From Bacillota bacterium (GTDB lineage Bacteria > Bacillota > Clostridia > Acetivibrionales > JANLFN01), in NCBI GenBank assembly GCA_023421675.1, contig JAEZTC010000001.1, positions 62,001-126,000 of the forward strand: a DNA stretch of 64,000 nt, in the 5' to 3' direction. The position numbers and the translations under genes were made by a program. The stretch's first letter is position 1. The number at the start of each line of letters is the position of its first letter. Shown piece after piece: positions 43,163-52,823 of the stretch. The notes below the pieces were generated by a model that was not told the origin of the DNA, did not search any database, and saw nothing but the letters and a program-made list of their open reading frames with translations.

Positions 43163-44758
43163 ATGTTTATGAAAAAATTTATTGTGTTTTTAATTACTGC
43201 AGCTTTACTGTTTTGTGGATTTAATTCTACAACAGTAAATGCAACACAAGTATCAGACAAAAATGTTTATGTTCCGCTCAGGGTAATCTGTGAAGCTATA
43301 GGTGCAAATATAAACTATGATAAAGATGTGGTTACCGTAAAAAAGGATAACAATATTCTTACTCTGAGGCTAAAGAATGGAAGTGCTGAGATTAATGGAA
43401 AAAAGTCTTCAAGTGATAACAAAATACAAATAGTGAATAATAGGGTAAAGGTTCCGCTTGAACTTATAAATAATGCTTTTTCACCTAAATTAACCACGGA
43501 GGATACAATTAAAATAATAGCTGTAAAATATGTTGAACTATTAAAAAACGGTGATGTGTATGATTGTAAAATGCTTTATAATGCAAGTTTAAATGAAGAC
43601 ATTACCCCTGATGCTATTAAAGCATATGGTACAGCTGTTTTCAAACCATTAGGTGAGCTTAAACCATTGGATATATCCTTACAAAAGAACGCAATCCACA
43701 ATAATGTTATTTTAAGTTATAATACTTCAATATCAGGGGCGTTTACGTTTACAGTCAGGTTTGACTCAAATATGCAAATAGCGGATTACAAGCTTAACAT
43801 AATTCCTGAAATGCCATATAAAGCACCTTTATATGATATAAAGAACAGTTATACTGAAAAAGAGGTTGTAATTGGGGATGGGAAATGGAAACTTCCTGGA
43901 ATTCTTACTGTCCCAGAGGGAAAAGGGCCGTTTCCTGTAGTAGTTCTTGTCCACGGCTCCGGTCCAAATGATATGGATGAAACAATGGGGCCACTAAAAC
44001 CTTTCGAGGACATTGCTGTTGGCTTGGCTTCAAAAAATATCGCAGTATTAAGATATAATAAAAGGTCATTTGAATATAATGCATCCTACGCTGCAATAAA
44101 AAAAGCTACGGTAAAAGATGAGGTTATAGATGATACCTTTGCTGCTATTAATTATCTTGCTGCTCTTCCGCAAATTGATACATCAAGAATATTTGTGTTA
44201 GGTCACAGTCAGGGAGCAATGCTTATGCCCAGAATAATAAGTGCCGATAAAAAAGGACTGATTAAAGGGGCAGTTATGATGAGTGGAAATTCAAGACCAC
44301 TACAGGATGTAACAATGGATCAGTATCGGTATTTTTACAAGCTTGGGCAGCTTAACAAGGAACAGCTCGATTATTATATCAACCAGTACAGCATGATTAA
44401 TAACCCGGATTTTTCAGCAGGCAATCCACCAAAGGGTTTTGCTTTAGGGGGTACATATTGGTGGGCAGACTTAAAGGCATATAACCAGGTAGAGGTTGCC
44501 AAACAATTAAATACTCCTCTGCTTATAATGCAGGGGGCAAGGGATTATCAGGTCTTAGCTGCAAAAGACTTTCAAGGCTGGAAGGACGCTCTTTCAAATA
44601 AGCCTAATGTAAGCTTTAAACTTTACCCTAAGCTTAATCATATGTATACCGAAGGAGAAGGTGGTGAGTTAAGCACGAATATGGAGTATTTTAACCAAGC
44701 AAACATTCCTGGATACGTGATAGATGACATAATCAATTGGATTGGATCACAGAAATAG
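43163..44758 (+). CDS. Secreted alpha/beta hydrolase with N-terminal copper-amine-oxidase-like domain
   Basis: About 531 residues: signal peptide (about 3-26), a Cu_amine_oxidN1-like wall/stalk domain (about 30-110, VPLRVICEAIGANINYD), a DUF3887-type middle (about 110-215), and an alpha/beta hydrolase (about 225-530) with the nucleophile elbow GHSQGAM, HGSGPND for the oxyanion region and a C-terminal His in LNHMYTEG. It is probably an extracellular esterase or peptidase of unknown substrate. It lies 13 bp after the membrane-protein gene, so it is likely the third gene of the GntR operon. Confidence 0.86.
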   Translation: MFMKKFIVFLITAALLFCGFNSTTVNATQVSDKNVYVPLRVICEAIGANINYDKDVVTVKKDNNILTLRLKNGSAEINGKKSSSDNKIQIVNNRVKVPLELINNAFSPKLTTEDTIKIIAVKYVELLKNGDVYDCKMLYNASLNEDITPDAIKAYGTAVFKPLGELKPLDISLQKNAIHNNVILSYNTSISGAFTFTVRFDSNMQIADYKLNIIPEMPYKAPLYDIKNSYTEKEVVIGDGKWKLPGILTVPEGKGPFPVVVLVHGSGPNDMDETMGPLKPFEDIAVGLASKNIAVLRYNKRSFEYNASYAAIKKATVKDEVIDDTFAAINYLAALPQIDTSRIFVLGHSQGAMLMPRIISADKKGLIKGAVMMSGNSRPLQDVTMDQYRYFYKLGQLNKEQLDYYINQYSMINNPDFSAGNPPKGFALGGTYWWADLKAYNQVEVAKQLNTPLLIMQGARDYQVLAAKDFQGWKDALSNKPNVSFKLYPKLNHMYTEGEGGELSTNMEYFNQANIPGYVIDDIINWIGSQK

Positions 44759-44770
44759 ATAAAAATTTTT

Positions 44771-44812
44771 AAAAGGGGACTGCTCAAAATAAAGAGCACC
44801 CCTTTTCTTATT
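44771..44812 (+). terminator. Terminator after the hydrolase gene
   Basis: AAAAGGGG (44771-44778) with CCCCTTTT (44799-44806) and inner TGCTC/GAGCA (44781-44785 with 44794-44798), followed by CTTATTT. Confidence 0.85.
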
Positions 44813-44880
44813 TATGTAACCATTTTTTTGCCTTATGATATAATTAGAGCGGCTATTCTATAAATGTTTAGGGGATTATC

Positions 44881-45147
44881 ATGATTGAATATAAGACGCA
44901 GGGCGTATGCTCAAGAAAAATTACATTTGAGATTGAAGATGGGATTTTAAGAAATGTAAATTTTGTATCCGGCTGCAACGGGAATTCTCAAGGTATAAGC
45001 AGGCTTGTAGAAGGTATGAAAGTTGAAGATGTAATAAAAAGGCTTGAAGGTATTAAATGTGAATGGAGAAATACCTCATGTCCTGAACAACTGGCAAGAG
45101 CCTTAATGCTAGAACTTGAAAAGTCTGGAGACGTAAAAGCAAGCTGA
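44881..45147 (+). CDS. TSCPD-domain protein (TIGR03905-type)
   Basis: An 88-residue protein matching the small TSCPD family: YKTQGVCSRKITFEIEDG, GCNGNSQGISRLVEGM and the signature TSCPEQLARAL (about residues 65-75), with cysteines likely to bind a metal. The TSCPD motif is also found at the C-terminus of some ribonucleotide reductases; the standalone protein's role is unknown. ATG 44881 follows TAGGGGATTATC. It is a short single gene. Confidence 0.88.
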   Translation: MIEYKTQGVCSRKITFEIEDGILRNVNFVSGCNGNSQGISRLVEGMKVEDVIKRLEGIKCEWRNTSCPEQLARALMLELEKSGDVKAS

Positions 45148-45258
45148 TATAAAAATACTAGATTATCATTCTGTATTTATAAATTAAAGAGGATTACATT
45201 CTTCAATCTGTATGGTAAAATATGTATAGGCTTAATTTCATGTGTAAGGGGAATAGAT

Positions 45259-46197
45259 ATGGAGAATAGTAGGTTGATAGAAATAAAGAATAACCTTGTT
45301 ATGCTGCCGATTTTACAGGAACGTCTGGAAAAATTAAGTAGTGATATAAGAAATGCAGAACAAAGTATTCAATTGCTTCTAAAGAAGTATGAAGAAGAAT
45401 CCTTGGATGTGGAGCATTTGAAGAAGGATTCTCTATCCGCGACTATTTTGAAGTTCATTGGAAAGTATGAAAACAAGGTTACAAAAGAAATGCAAGAAAT
45501 GTATACTGCGAAAATGGAGTATGATAAAGAAAATGAAAGAGTCAGGGAATTATACAATAAGCGCGATGACCTTACTCATAGGATAAATGTATTAAATGAA
45601 GAAAAATTGTGCTATGAATCAGAGTTGTGTAACCGTATAGACATGTTGAAAAAGAATTTAACCAGTGAAGCCTCAATAAAATACAACCAGCTTGAATCAG
45701 AACAGAATTTACTTTCCAGACGGGTGATTGAAACAAAAGAAGCTTTAAGAGCTGCTGATAATGTTTTGCGTACATTGGAAAGTGCGATGAGGCATCTTGA
45801 AAGTGCAGAGAATTGGGCTACATTTGATGTGTGGTCTAGAGGTGGCATATTAAGCCATATGGCTAAATATGATCATATTGACGAGGCTCAATCAATTTGC
45901 AACAAGCTGGGTTATGAGCTTAAAGATTTAAGTAAGGAACTTAAAGATGTTAACTTCACTGAAAATATGGGTTTTTCAGGTATAGATTCCACAACAAGAA
46001 CAATAGATTTTTGGTTTGATAATATATTTACCGACTTGAATGTGAGAAGCAGAATCCGTGAAGATAGCGAAAGACTTGGAAGTTTACAAAGCAAGATTTA
46101 TGATATTATTAGCAAGCTTAAAATTAATGCATCTGAAATTAATTATAAAATTCAAGATATTGAAGCTAGAAAAAATGAGCTGGTTATTTCAATATAG
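45259..46197 (+). CDS. Coiled-coil protein of unknown function
   Basis: A 312-residue, mostly helical protein with long coiled-coil stretches (about 15-55, 70-165 and 270-310) interrupted by a conserved-looking block NWATFDVWSRGGILSHMAKYDHIDEA (starts near residue 190), which resembles the core of widespread uncharacterised coiled-coil proteins in Bacillota. No signal peptide or membrane span is visible. ATG 45259 follows AAGGGGAATAG. I know no function. Confidence 0.75.
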   Translation: MENSRLIEIKNNLVMLPILQERLEKLSSDIRNAEQSIQLLLKKYEEESLDVEHLKKDSLSATILKFIGKYENKVTKEMQEMYTAKMEYDKENERVRELYNKRDDLTHRINVLNEEKLCYESELCNRIDMLKKNLTSEASIKYNQLESEQNLLSRRVIETKEALRAADNVLRTLESAMRHLESAENWATFDVWSRGGILSHMAKYDHIDEAQSICNKLGYELKDLSKELKDVNFTENMGFSGIDSTTRTIDFWFDNIFTDLNVRSRIREDSERLGSLQSKIYDIISKLKINASEINYKIQDIEARKNELVISI

Positions 46198-46261
46198 AAA
46201 GGTATTAGAATAATCCGGTATTATATTTACTATAAATAATCTGGAGACCTATTGATAACTT

Positions 46262-47239
46262 ATGAAACATTACTTTGCACCCATGGAAGGCTTGACAGGG
46301 TATGTCTATCGAAATGCCCATCATGCCTTTTTTAACAATATTGATAAATACTTTTCCCCCTTTGTAGCTGCAAATAAAAGCGGGAGTTTTAGGAAGCGTG
46401 AACAGGATGACCTTGCACCTGAAAACAATCAGGGTTTGATTCTTATTCCCCAAATACTTACCAACAATGCAAAAGACTTTATCCTTATGGCAGATAAAAT
46501 ACGGCTTATGGGTTATGATGAAATTAACCTGAATCTGGGCTGCCCTTCAGGAACTGTGGTATCTAAAAATAAAGGAGCAGGTTTTCTTTCAGTACCGTCT
46601 GAACTAGATAAATTCCTTTATGAGATTTTTTCATGGGGCGGAACAAAAATTTCAATTAAAACTAGAATTGGTATAGATAAGTCAGATGAGTTTGAAGATT
46701 TACTCGGAATATTTAATAAATACCCAATCCAGGAGCTTACAATTCACCCAAGGGTCCAAAAGGACTTTTACAAGAACAAGCCGAATTTGGAAGCCTTTAA
46801 GTATGCTCTAAGTTGGAGTAAAGCTCCATTATGCTATAACGGTGATATAAATACAATCGACGGCTACCATAAATTTATAGCACAGTTTCCAGAGGTAGAT
46901 TCAGTTATGATCGGAAGGGGTTTATTGATTAACCCGGGGTTGACTAAAGAAATCAGAAGTTCTGTAAAATTGGATAAGAATTTGCTGCGGGAATTCCATG
47001 ATAAAATATACAGTGACTATAAGAGAGTCCTGTCAGGTGATGTTAATGTATTATACAAAATGAAAGAATTATGGACTTTTATGATTTTGTTGTTTTCCAA
47101 CCATGAAAAATGTTTAAAGAAAATAAAAAAGTCCGCTCGGTTACGGGATTATGAAGATGCTGTATCAAGCCTATTTCGTGAACAGGAGATTTTAGAGGAC
47201 TACAAAGTAATTTTAAATAATAATTTCTCAAAGGTGTGA
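46262..47239 (+). CDS. tRNA-dihydrouridine synthase family protein
   Basis: A 325-residue TIM-barrel flavoenzyme that reduces uridine to dihydrouridine in tRNA D-loops. The N-terminal YFAPMEGLTGYVYRN, the catalytic Cys in NLNLGCPSGTVVSKNKGAG (about residue 93) and the FMN-phosphate region MIGRGLLINPGL are present. The Dus subtype cannot be assigned with confidence. ATG 46262 has GGAGACC upstream. It is a single-gene unit ending in a strong terminator. Confidence 0.92.
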   Translation: MKHYFAPMEGLTGYVYRNAHHAFFNNIDKYFSPFVAANKSGSFRKREQDDLAPENNQGLILIPQILTNNAKDFILMADKIRLMGYDEINLNLGCPSGTVVSKNKGAGFLSVPSELDKFLYEIFSWGGTKISIKTRIGIDKSDEFEDLLGIFNKYPIQELTIHPRVQKDFYKNKPNLEAFKYALSWSKAPLCYNGDINTIDGYHKFIAQFPEVDSVMIGRGLLINPGLTKEIRSSVKLDKNLLREFHDKIYSDYKRVLSGDVNVLYKMKELWTFMILLFSNHEKCLKKIKKSARLRDYEDAVSSLFREQEILEDYKVILNNNFSKV

Positions 47240-47262
47240 TTAACAATCGCACCTTTTAATTT
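47230..47262 (+). terminator. Terminator of the dus-type gene
   Basis: A 12-bp stem (47230-47241 with 47245-47256, one wobble) has an AAC loop and is followed by TAATTT. The stem overlaps the last codons of the gene. Confidence 0.82.
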
Positions 47263-47360
47263 ACACAAATATTACAGTGATCCCAAATATGTAATTATTC
47301 ACGCTGCTGAAACATATAGAATAATGTCTCAAAAATTTTACATATTTAGAGGGTCAGAAA

Positions 47361-48755
47361 ATGAATAAATTAATTGTAACTGTTATACTTGCTGTATGCC
47401 TGCTTTTCAGTGGGTTTCCGGCATTTGCAGAGGAGGATGCCAAGGCATTTAATGTACATGATCAATTAACCTTACAAAGCCAATATGATGAGGTTTATGT
47501 ATGTGAAAGAATAAAAATTACTGCAGATTTAAACTTTCTTGAACCGGGAACTGCAATTAAACCTGTATGGATGGTTAACGGCATTGAAATACCTGAAAAT
47601 TCCGGAAAACCTACAACCGTTAAGGCGAAAGTACCATTGGAATTCAATTATGTTGTTCCGCCTGAAGCATATCCGCAAATAACAGTCTCTTTATTGCTTT
47701 ATGATGAGCTGAATCAGCTGGTTTCATCGGGGGAAAAGAGCTTGGAAGTTAGTAATACAATTCCTGTTACTATCATCTCTACAACTCAGGTCCAAAAAGC
47801 ATATACTAATGAACAGGTTAAAGCATCGATTCAGGTTGTAAATGACAGCGGAAGGGTATTTGAAATAGGTGCACATTGGGAATTTAACGGAGAAAAAGTT
47901 AAAGGCTTTGAGAATAAGCATTTTGTAGTAGGAGAAAAGTCCGGTTCCAGCTGTCCTGTCACACTTTCAACTATTGCCGGAAAAGACCAAATCAGTTTTG
48001 TCCTTGATAACGGAATTATCAATGTTTCACAGGATATTGGAATAGAGGTTGAGGAATGCCCGCCTGAAGTTATTTATCTGAAGAAAGTGGCTGAAATGCG
48101 CAAAACCATTAAGACTGTAGAGATTGAATGCAGTCTTATCAGAGATTCAAATGTATATAGTGATATCGGTTTGACAAGGAAGACAGCCTATAAGAAAAAG
48201 GGGAGCAAAGGCATTTATGTGAGCTACAGCGGGACAACAGCCGCAAAGGTATGCTTTTCAGATGGGACAGTGGGTTGGGTGCCTTATGGAAATGTATATA
48301 TATCGCAAACTAACTACACAGACAACAAGGGATGTTCCGACGAGTTAAAAGAGATATTTGTAAATGAGAATGGTTATAAAAGTAGCTCCAAGTATTTAAT
48401 ATGGATCAGTCTGAAATTTCAGCAGGTGAATGTCTTCATAGGGGAAAAGGGGAGCTGGAAGCTGGCACGATGCGCAACGTGTGCTACGGGAAGAAATGTG
48501 ACACCAACCATCAGCGGTGTTTTTAAATACTTTGAATATGAGACGAGGTGGAATTTCGGGGAGTATTATGTAGGACCTGTAATGCTTTTCAATGGCGGTG
48601 CAGCCATGCATTCCAGAACTTATTTGCCGGATGGAAGCCTGTTGGACGCTACTTTGGGCAAGCCTGCTTCTCATGGGTGTGTGCGTATGAAGCAGGAGGA
48701 TATTGATTGGCTCGCGAAGTATATTCCGCTGGGGACTACGGTTGTGGTGTATTAG
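47361..48755 (+). CDS. Secreted L,D-transpeptidase (YkuD domain)
   Basis: A 464-residue precursor: signal peptide (about 1-24), two Ig-like or stalk regions (about 30-225), a small SH3-like segment (about 245-315), and a C-terminal YkuD catalytic domain (about 340-464). The active-site motif is ASHGCVRMKQEDIDWL with nucleophilic Cys about 440, and HSRTYLPDG supplies the upstream His. It should make or edit 3-3 cross-links or attach proteins to peptidoglycan. ATG 47361 follows GAGGGTCAGAAA. Confidence 0.92.
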   Translation: MNKLIVTVILAVCLLFSGFPAFAEEDAKAFNVHDQLTLQSQYDEVYVCERIKITADLNFLEPGTAIKPVWMVNGIEIPENSGKPTTVKAKVPLEFNYVVPPEAYPQITVSLLLYDELNQLVSSGEKSLEVSNTIPVTIISTTQVQKAYTNEQVKASIQVVNDSGRVFEIGAHWEFNGEKVKGFENKHFVVGEKSGSSCPVTLSTIAGKDQISFVLDNGIINVSQDIGIEVEECPPEVIYLKKVAEMRKTIKTVEIECSLIRDSNVYSDIGLTRKTAYKKKGSKGIYVSYSGTTAAKVCFSDGTVGWVPYGNVYISQTNYTDNKGCSDELKEIFVNENGYKSSSKYLIWISLKFQQVNVFIGEKGSWKLARCATCATGRNVTPTISGVFKYFEYETRWNFGEYYVGPVMLFNGGAAMHSRTYLPDGSLLDATLGKPASHGCVRMKQEDIDWLAKYIPLGTTVVVY

Positions 48756-48765
48756 GGGCAATTTT

Positions 48766-48800
48766 GAATGGGGTGTGATGGTATCAGATCCCATTTTTAT
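48766..48800 (+). terminator. Terminator of the L,D-transpeptidase gene
   Basis: AATGGG (48766-48771) pairs with CCCATT (48790-48795), with an inner TGAT/ATCA hairpin, followed by TTTAT. Confidence 0.65.
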
Positions 48801-48819
48801 AAGGCAACTATAGTAATTT

Positions 48820-48863
48820 GTTCTTCCCAAGTCGGTGAAACCGACTTGGTTCGTGCCAGCCGT
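48820..48863 (+). repeat. 44-bp palindromic repeat, copy 1
   Basis: The core CCAAGTCGGT-GAA-ACCGACTTGG (48827-48849) is a perfect 10-bp hairpin. The surrounding 44 bp match copy 2 (53075-53118) at 40 positions in the same orientation. It lies 3' of the L,D-transpeptidase and left of the dGTPase/DUF262 genes. Confidence 0.85.
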
Positions 48864-48984
48864 AGCTCATAACTTACATTAATGAATTGATTTTTTTGTA
48901 TTTCGCTAAGTTCCAAATCTTCCATTATTCTTTTGAATTGAATAAAAAGGGCATAGTAAATTCATGTCTCTTATAACTAAAATT

Positions 48985-49255
48985 ATTTCTGGGGCGAAAC
49001 CTGTTCACCGCCACGGTTTCCCCCAGACCCCACCTTCCATGGCTCGCCCTTGTGAAAGCCTACTGCGGCATCTGTAAGCTGCTTGCTCGTTCTCAAGCCG
49101 GTACGATGCAACTTCGCTATCCTACTCAGATGCTACTTGAATGGCCATCCGGGCCATTCACCGGCATTCGAACTTCGTTCGCAGCAACATCTGCCAGCTC
49201 AGCTTTCAATGGGCAAGGTATGAGGGCAGGGCTTTGGGGGTGGGGCTAAAGTAGG
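48985..49255. other. GC-rich non-coding tract 1
   Basis: This stretch is visibly richer in G and C than its AT-rich surroundings and carries internal palindromes such as GAATGGCC/GGCCATTC (within 49138-49159) and CGAAC/GTTCG. No supported gene lies in it; the 65-codon frame at 49052-49249 shows no protein-like pattern. It could be foreign or repetitive DNA, or a structured RNA. The 48864-48984 and 49256-49495 parts on each side show nothing else. Confidence 0.5.
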
Positions 49256-49511
49256 GAAAGGCATCATCCTAGTCCTTTAAATTTTTTCTTATATCTTCTG
49301 AATATGTTTATTGACTATTCGCGGCTACTCTAATTGATACAATTAAAATAGTATTTTTCCTTTACGAAGTGGATCTGGATTTGTATTTTTATATCACTTT
49401 GAAGAAATATTTTGATTCGACATACGTTTGTTAAATGTTACATTTAATAGAAGGGATTTGGCCTATTATGTAGAATATTCTATTATTGACTTTTTGAAGG
49501 AGGATATAGCT

Positions 49512-50744
49512 TTGAACAATTATTTTAAATTTACACAAAAACAAATTCAAATTTTAGATAAACAAGAAAGTCAGAGAGAAGATCTTCTTTCACCTTTTGC
49601 AACACGAAGTAAAAATGCAGTGAGGGTGGTTAAAAGTAGAAGCGATAGAGACCACATTCGTAATCCCTTTTCTGTTGATGTAGATAAAATTCTAAACCAT
49701 CCATTTTATAATAGATATGCTGATAAAACACAAGTTTTTTCATTTTACCAAAATGATGATATCACAAGAAGAGCTTTACATGTCCAGTTAGTTTCTAAAA
49801 TTGCTAGAACAATTGGAAAGGCATTATGCCTAAATTTAGATCTAATTGAAGCAATATCATTGGGTCACGATATAGGACATACTCCTTTCGGCCATAGAGG
49901 TGAAAAATATCTTGATGAATTGTATAATAAGTATTCATCAAAAACAGGTAATGCAAAGCGCTTTAGCCATAATGTGCATAGTGTAAGAATTTTGAAAGAA
50001 ATAACAAATACAAATTTAACGTTGCAAACTTTAGACGGTATTTTATCACATAATGGAGAAAAAGCATTCCAGGAATATATGCCTGATAAAACATCTAATT
50101 TTGAAGAATTTGAGAATAAGTTTAAAAAGTGCTATAAAGACACCAAGTATATAAATACCCTTAAGCCGAATACACTGGAAGGCTGTGTAGTGCGGATTAG
50201 TGATATGATTGCTTATATTGGAAAGGATAGGCAAGATTTATTTAAAGCAAAATTAACAATGGAGCAAGAGTTTTCTCAGAAGGGTATTTTGGGTGTAAAG
50301 AATGCAGAAATTGTATCAAGGTTGATATCTAATGTTATAAAGTGCAGCATAGGAAAACCTTATATTTCTATGGATGATGAAGTTTACAAAAATTTAGATG
50401 TCTTGCGTCAAGAAAATGATCAAATATATAAACATGTTGATGTAGTAACAACCTATGAAAACCTTATAAAACCTATGATGGAAAAAATGTATGAAAAATT
50501 GTTAGATGACCTGGGAAATAGAGCATTTAAATCTCCTATATTTAAATTCTATTTAAACGACGCAATTTCAGGTAACTGCTATAGGGATAAAAGTACACGG
50601 AAAATTATATGTGACCCTAATGATGCTGTAACTGACTATATTGCAAGCATGACAGACGACTATTTTATAGAATTATTTAATTATATGAAGTTAGATGATG
50701 AATTGTATAAACAAATTCAATATAAGCCATATTTCTGCAATTAA
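49512..50744 (+). CDS. dGTPase-type HD-domain triphosphohydrolase
   Basis: A 410-residue HD-domain protein. RRALHVQLVSKIARTIGKALCLN and LGHDIGHTPFGHRGEKYLDEL contain the H...HD...D metal ligands of dGTPase/Dgt enzymes, which hydrolyse dNTPs to deoxynucleosides and triphosphate. TTG 49512 is chosen because GAAGGAGGATATAG lies just ahead; an in-frame TTG at 49428 would add 28 residues without a binding site. Dgt-type enzymes can deplete dNTPs during phage infection. The DUF262 gene 175 bp downstream makes a defence role plausible, though a housekeeping role is possible. Confidence 0.85.
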   Translation: MNNYFKFTQKQIQILDKQESQREDLLSPFATRSKNAVRVVKSRSDRDHIRNPFSVDVDKILNHPFYNRYADKTQVFSFYQNDDITRRALHVQLVSKIARTIGKALCLNLDLIEAISLGHDIGHTPFGHRGEKYLDELYNKYSSKTGNAKRFSHNVHSVRILKEITNTNLTLQTLDGILSHNGEKAFQEYMPDKTSNFEEFENKFKKCYKDTKYINTLKPNTLEGCVVRISDMIAYIGKDRQDLFKAKLTMEQEFSQKGILGVKNAEIVSRLISNVIKCSIGKPYISMDDEVYKNLDVLRQENDQIYKHVDVVTTYENLIKPMMEKMYEKLLDDLGNRAFKSPIFKFYLNDAISGNCYRDKSTRKIICDPNDAVTDYIASMTDDYFIELFNYMKLDDELYKQIQYKPYFCN

Positions 50745-50919
50745 TTCACTTCGTATTTATTCACTTTAAGTAATTTAAACAAAAGTATTTTAATTAGGTA
50801 ATAGCAGGAATATGGAAGTTTTTGTAGAATAATTACTAGATACAATTTTGATTTATAAAATAAAGGGCTAAGAAAAATCTGATTTGAATAATTTTAATGT
50901 ATAGAAGGGATTATTTTCT

Positions 50920-52509
50920 ATGATTACTATTAAAAATCCACCTGAACCTAAAATTGAAAGAATTTCTAATTTGATATCAAGGATTAAGTCTGGTGATATA
51001 AAAATACCCAAATTTCAACGCGGATTCGTTTGGAGAGAGGATCAAATTCTTAAGTTACTAGAAAGCATTTACCAAGGGTTCCCTATTGGGAGTCTACTTT
51101 TTTGGTTAAGCGAAATACAGATGAAAAGTGAGCGTGATATCGGCGGGTTTGAGCTTCCAAGAACTCCGGATAAGTATCCCCGTAATTATGTGCTAGATGG
51201 TCAACAGCGTTTGACTACTATATATGGAGTACTGAACTGGATTGATAATAATAAACTTCATAAACTTAATGTATATTTTGATATTGAAAAACAAGCTTTT
51301 TTTAATTACCAAGGTGAGAGAAGCGAAAAACAAATCCCAATGAATATACTTTTTAATACTACAGAGTTTTTAAAATTTCGAACTAATTTAGCTAAGTTTC
51401 AAAACAATAGTTTGCTTCAAGATAATATAGACACTTTATATGAGACTTTTCGTGAATATTTATTACCAGTTGTAACAATAAAAGAGAAAACTATAGATGA
51501 AGTATGTCCAATATTCGAACGGATTAATAGTACGGGTACACAATTAAATGTATTTGATCTTATGGTTGCAGCCACATGGAGTAATGACTTTGACTTAAAT
51601 GATCAAGTTGATAAAATTAAGGATTCAACAAGATTAAAGGATTTCGAAAATATAGATAATTCGATTTTCCTAAAAATAATGTCAAGTATTCAGGGATTTG
51701 GATCTAAAAGAGATGGAATTTTTAAACTAAGAAATTTACCCTCTAATGCCTTAGTAGAATTAACTTCAAAAGTTAAAATTTCGGTTGAAAAAGCAATTGA
51801 TTTTCTTTCAACAGACTTAATGATTCCCTCGGATTCTTTTCTTCCGTATGAAAATCAGCTTGTAGTATTTTCATATTTTTTCTCAAAACAGCCACGACCT
51901 TCATCAGAGCAGTTAAGTATACTAAGAAGGTGGTTTTGGCAATCAGGTTTTTCTGAACATTATAGAGGTGCATCTGAAGGGATTCTGGAATATGACTTAA
52001 ATTCAGTGGATGAACTTTTAAATGGTAATACAAGTGCTTTGAATATTAAGGTAAATATTGTTGAAAATGATTTATTAAAAAGACAGTTTTGGAAAGCTAG
52101 TGCATTTAGTAAAACATTTGCGGTTATGTTAGCAAAAGAAAAACCATGTAATATAACAAATGGTGCTAGAATTGATACTCAAAATTCTTTAAGTATTTTT
52201 AACATGAAAGAATTTCATCATATTTTTCCTAAAGATTTTTTAAAGAGTTTTGGGATAGATGAACAGAAAAGAAATAATATTTGTAACATATGTATGTTAG
52301 CATCATCAGCTAATAAAGATATATTAAATAGGGCTCCCAGTGAGTATCTAAAAGAGTGTTATAAGAGTCTTAGGAATGAAGCTAATAATGTATTTACTTC
52401 AAATGTTATACCTACTTGTAGTGACAGTGGGTGGTTAAATGACAATTATGAGTTGTTTTTAAAGCAGCGAGCAGAACTACTTGTTGAAAAAATTAAATCA
52501 CTTTGTTAG
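50920..52509 (+). CDS. DUF262/HNH protein, GmrSD-like (type IV restriction or related defence)
   Basis: A 529-residue protein. The N-terminal DUF262 (ParB-like) domain has IPKFQRGFVWREDQILKLLESI and the NTPase-associated VLDGQQRLTTIYG (about residue 93). A helical middle with FERINSTGTQLNVFDLMVAAT follows, then a C-terminal HNH nuclease segment EFHHIFPKDFLKSFG with the NxxxL-S-N-K-D-I box (about 427-470). This fusion order is that of GmrSD-type enzymes, which cut modified phage DNA. No partner restriction or methylase gene is near. AGAAGGGATTATTTTCT precedes ATG 50920. Confidence 0.9.
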   Translation: MITIKNPPEPKIERISNLISRIKSGDIKIPKFQRGFVWREDQILKLLESIYQGFPIGSLLFWLSEIQMKSERDIGGFELPRTPDKYPRNYVLDGQQRLTTIYGVLNWIDNNKLHKLNVYFDIEKQAFFNYQGERSEKQIPMNILFNTTEFLKFRTNLAKFQNNSLLQDNIDTLYETFREYLLPVVTIKEKTIDEVCPIFERINSTGTQLNVFDLMVAATWSNDFDLNDQVDKIKDSTRLKDFENIDNSIFLKIMSSIQGFGSKRDGIFKLRNLPSNALVELTSKVKISVEKAIDFLSTDLMIPSDSFLPYENQLVVFSYFFSKQPRPSSEQLSILRRWFWQSGFSEHYRGASEGILEYDLNSVDELLNGNTSALNIKVNIVENDLLKRQFWKASAFSKTFAVMLAKEKPCNITNGARIDTQNSLSIFNMKEFHHIFPKDFLKSFGIDEQKRNNICNICMLASSANKDILNRAPSEYLKECYKSLRNEANNVFTSNVIPTCSDSGWLNDNYELFLKQRAELLVEKIKSLC

Positions 52510-52518
52510 TTATTTTAG

Positions 52519-52558
52519 ATTTGTATAGAGCAATAAGTTAATAATGTTCTATACAAAT
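52519..52558. repeat. Inverted repeat after the DUF262 gene
   Basis: ATTTGTATAGA (52519-52529) is perfectly inverted at 52548-52558 around an 18-nt loop, 10 bp after the stop. It is probably a transcription terminator without a strong T-run. Confidence 0.55.
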
Positions 52559-52611
52559 ATTTGTTGCAATTCCGTTCCAGAATGATACAATAATGGATAG
52601 GGAAATTAAAA

Positions 52612-52702
52612 GTTGCCGTGACCCTCAGGTGCAGGAACACCTGAAGGCTCATGCAGGTGTATACGCACCCACACGTACGGACGTTAGTCCGCCACAAGCA
52701 AC
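52612..52702 (+). ncRNA. Candidate structured RNA (four-way junction)
   Basis: A closing stem GTTGC (52612-52616) with GCAAC (52698-52702), extended by GTG/CAC, encloses three hairpins: TCAGGTG/CACCTGA (52625-52644), GGTG/CACC (52656-52669) and CGGAC-GTTA-GTCCG (52678-52691). It lies upstream of two further hairpins and a small ORF, as expected for a leader RNA. I do not match it to a known riboswitch or RNA family. Confidence 0.5.
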
Positions 52703-52752
52703 AATGTTATTATAGCCGATTTTTTCCATTGTTACAAGACAATGATAACATT

Positions 52753-52785
52753 AGCGCATACGGGGTGTACCTGTTATGCGCTTTT
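52753..52785 (+). terminator. Terminator-like hairpin downstream of the structured RNA
   Basis: AGCGCATA (52753-52760) pairs perfectly with TATGCGCT (52775-52782) and is followed by TTT. It could terminate the leader RNA before the small ORF. Confidence 0.5.
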
Positions 52786-52819
52786 AATTTCCCTCCCAAT
52801 AACATACGGGAGGGAAATT
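52786..52819 (+). promoter_or_regulatory. Hairpin that hides the ribosome binding site
   Basis: AATTTCCCTCCC (52786-52797) pairs perfectly with GGGAGGGAAATT (52808-52819). The second arm contains the ribosome binding site of the ORF starting at 52824, so translation should need opening of this 12-bp stem. Confidence 0.7.
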
Positions 52820-52823
52820 ATAT

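Noticed and set aside
49052..49249. 65-codon frame in GC-rich tract 1
   Set aside because: No ribosome binding site, unnatural composition and many short palindromes in the same bases.
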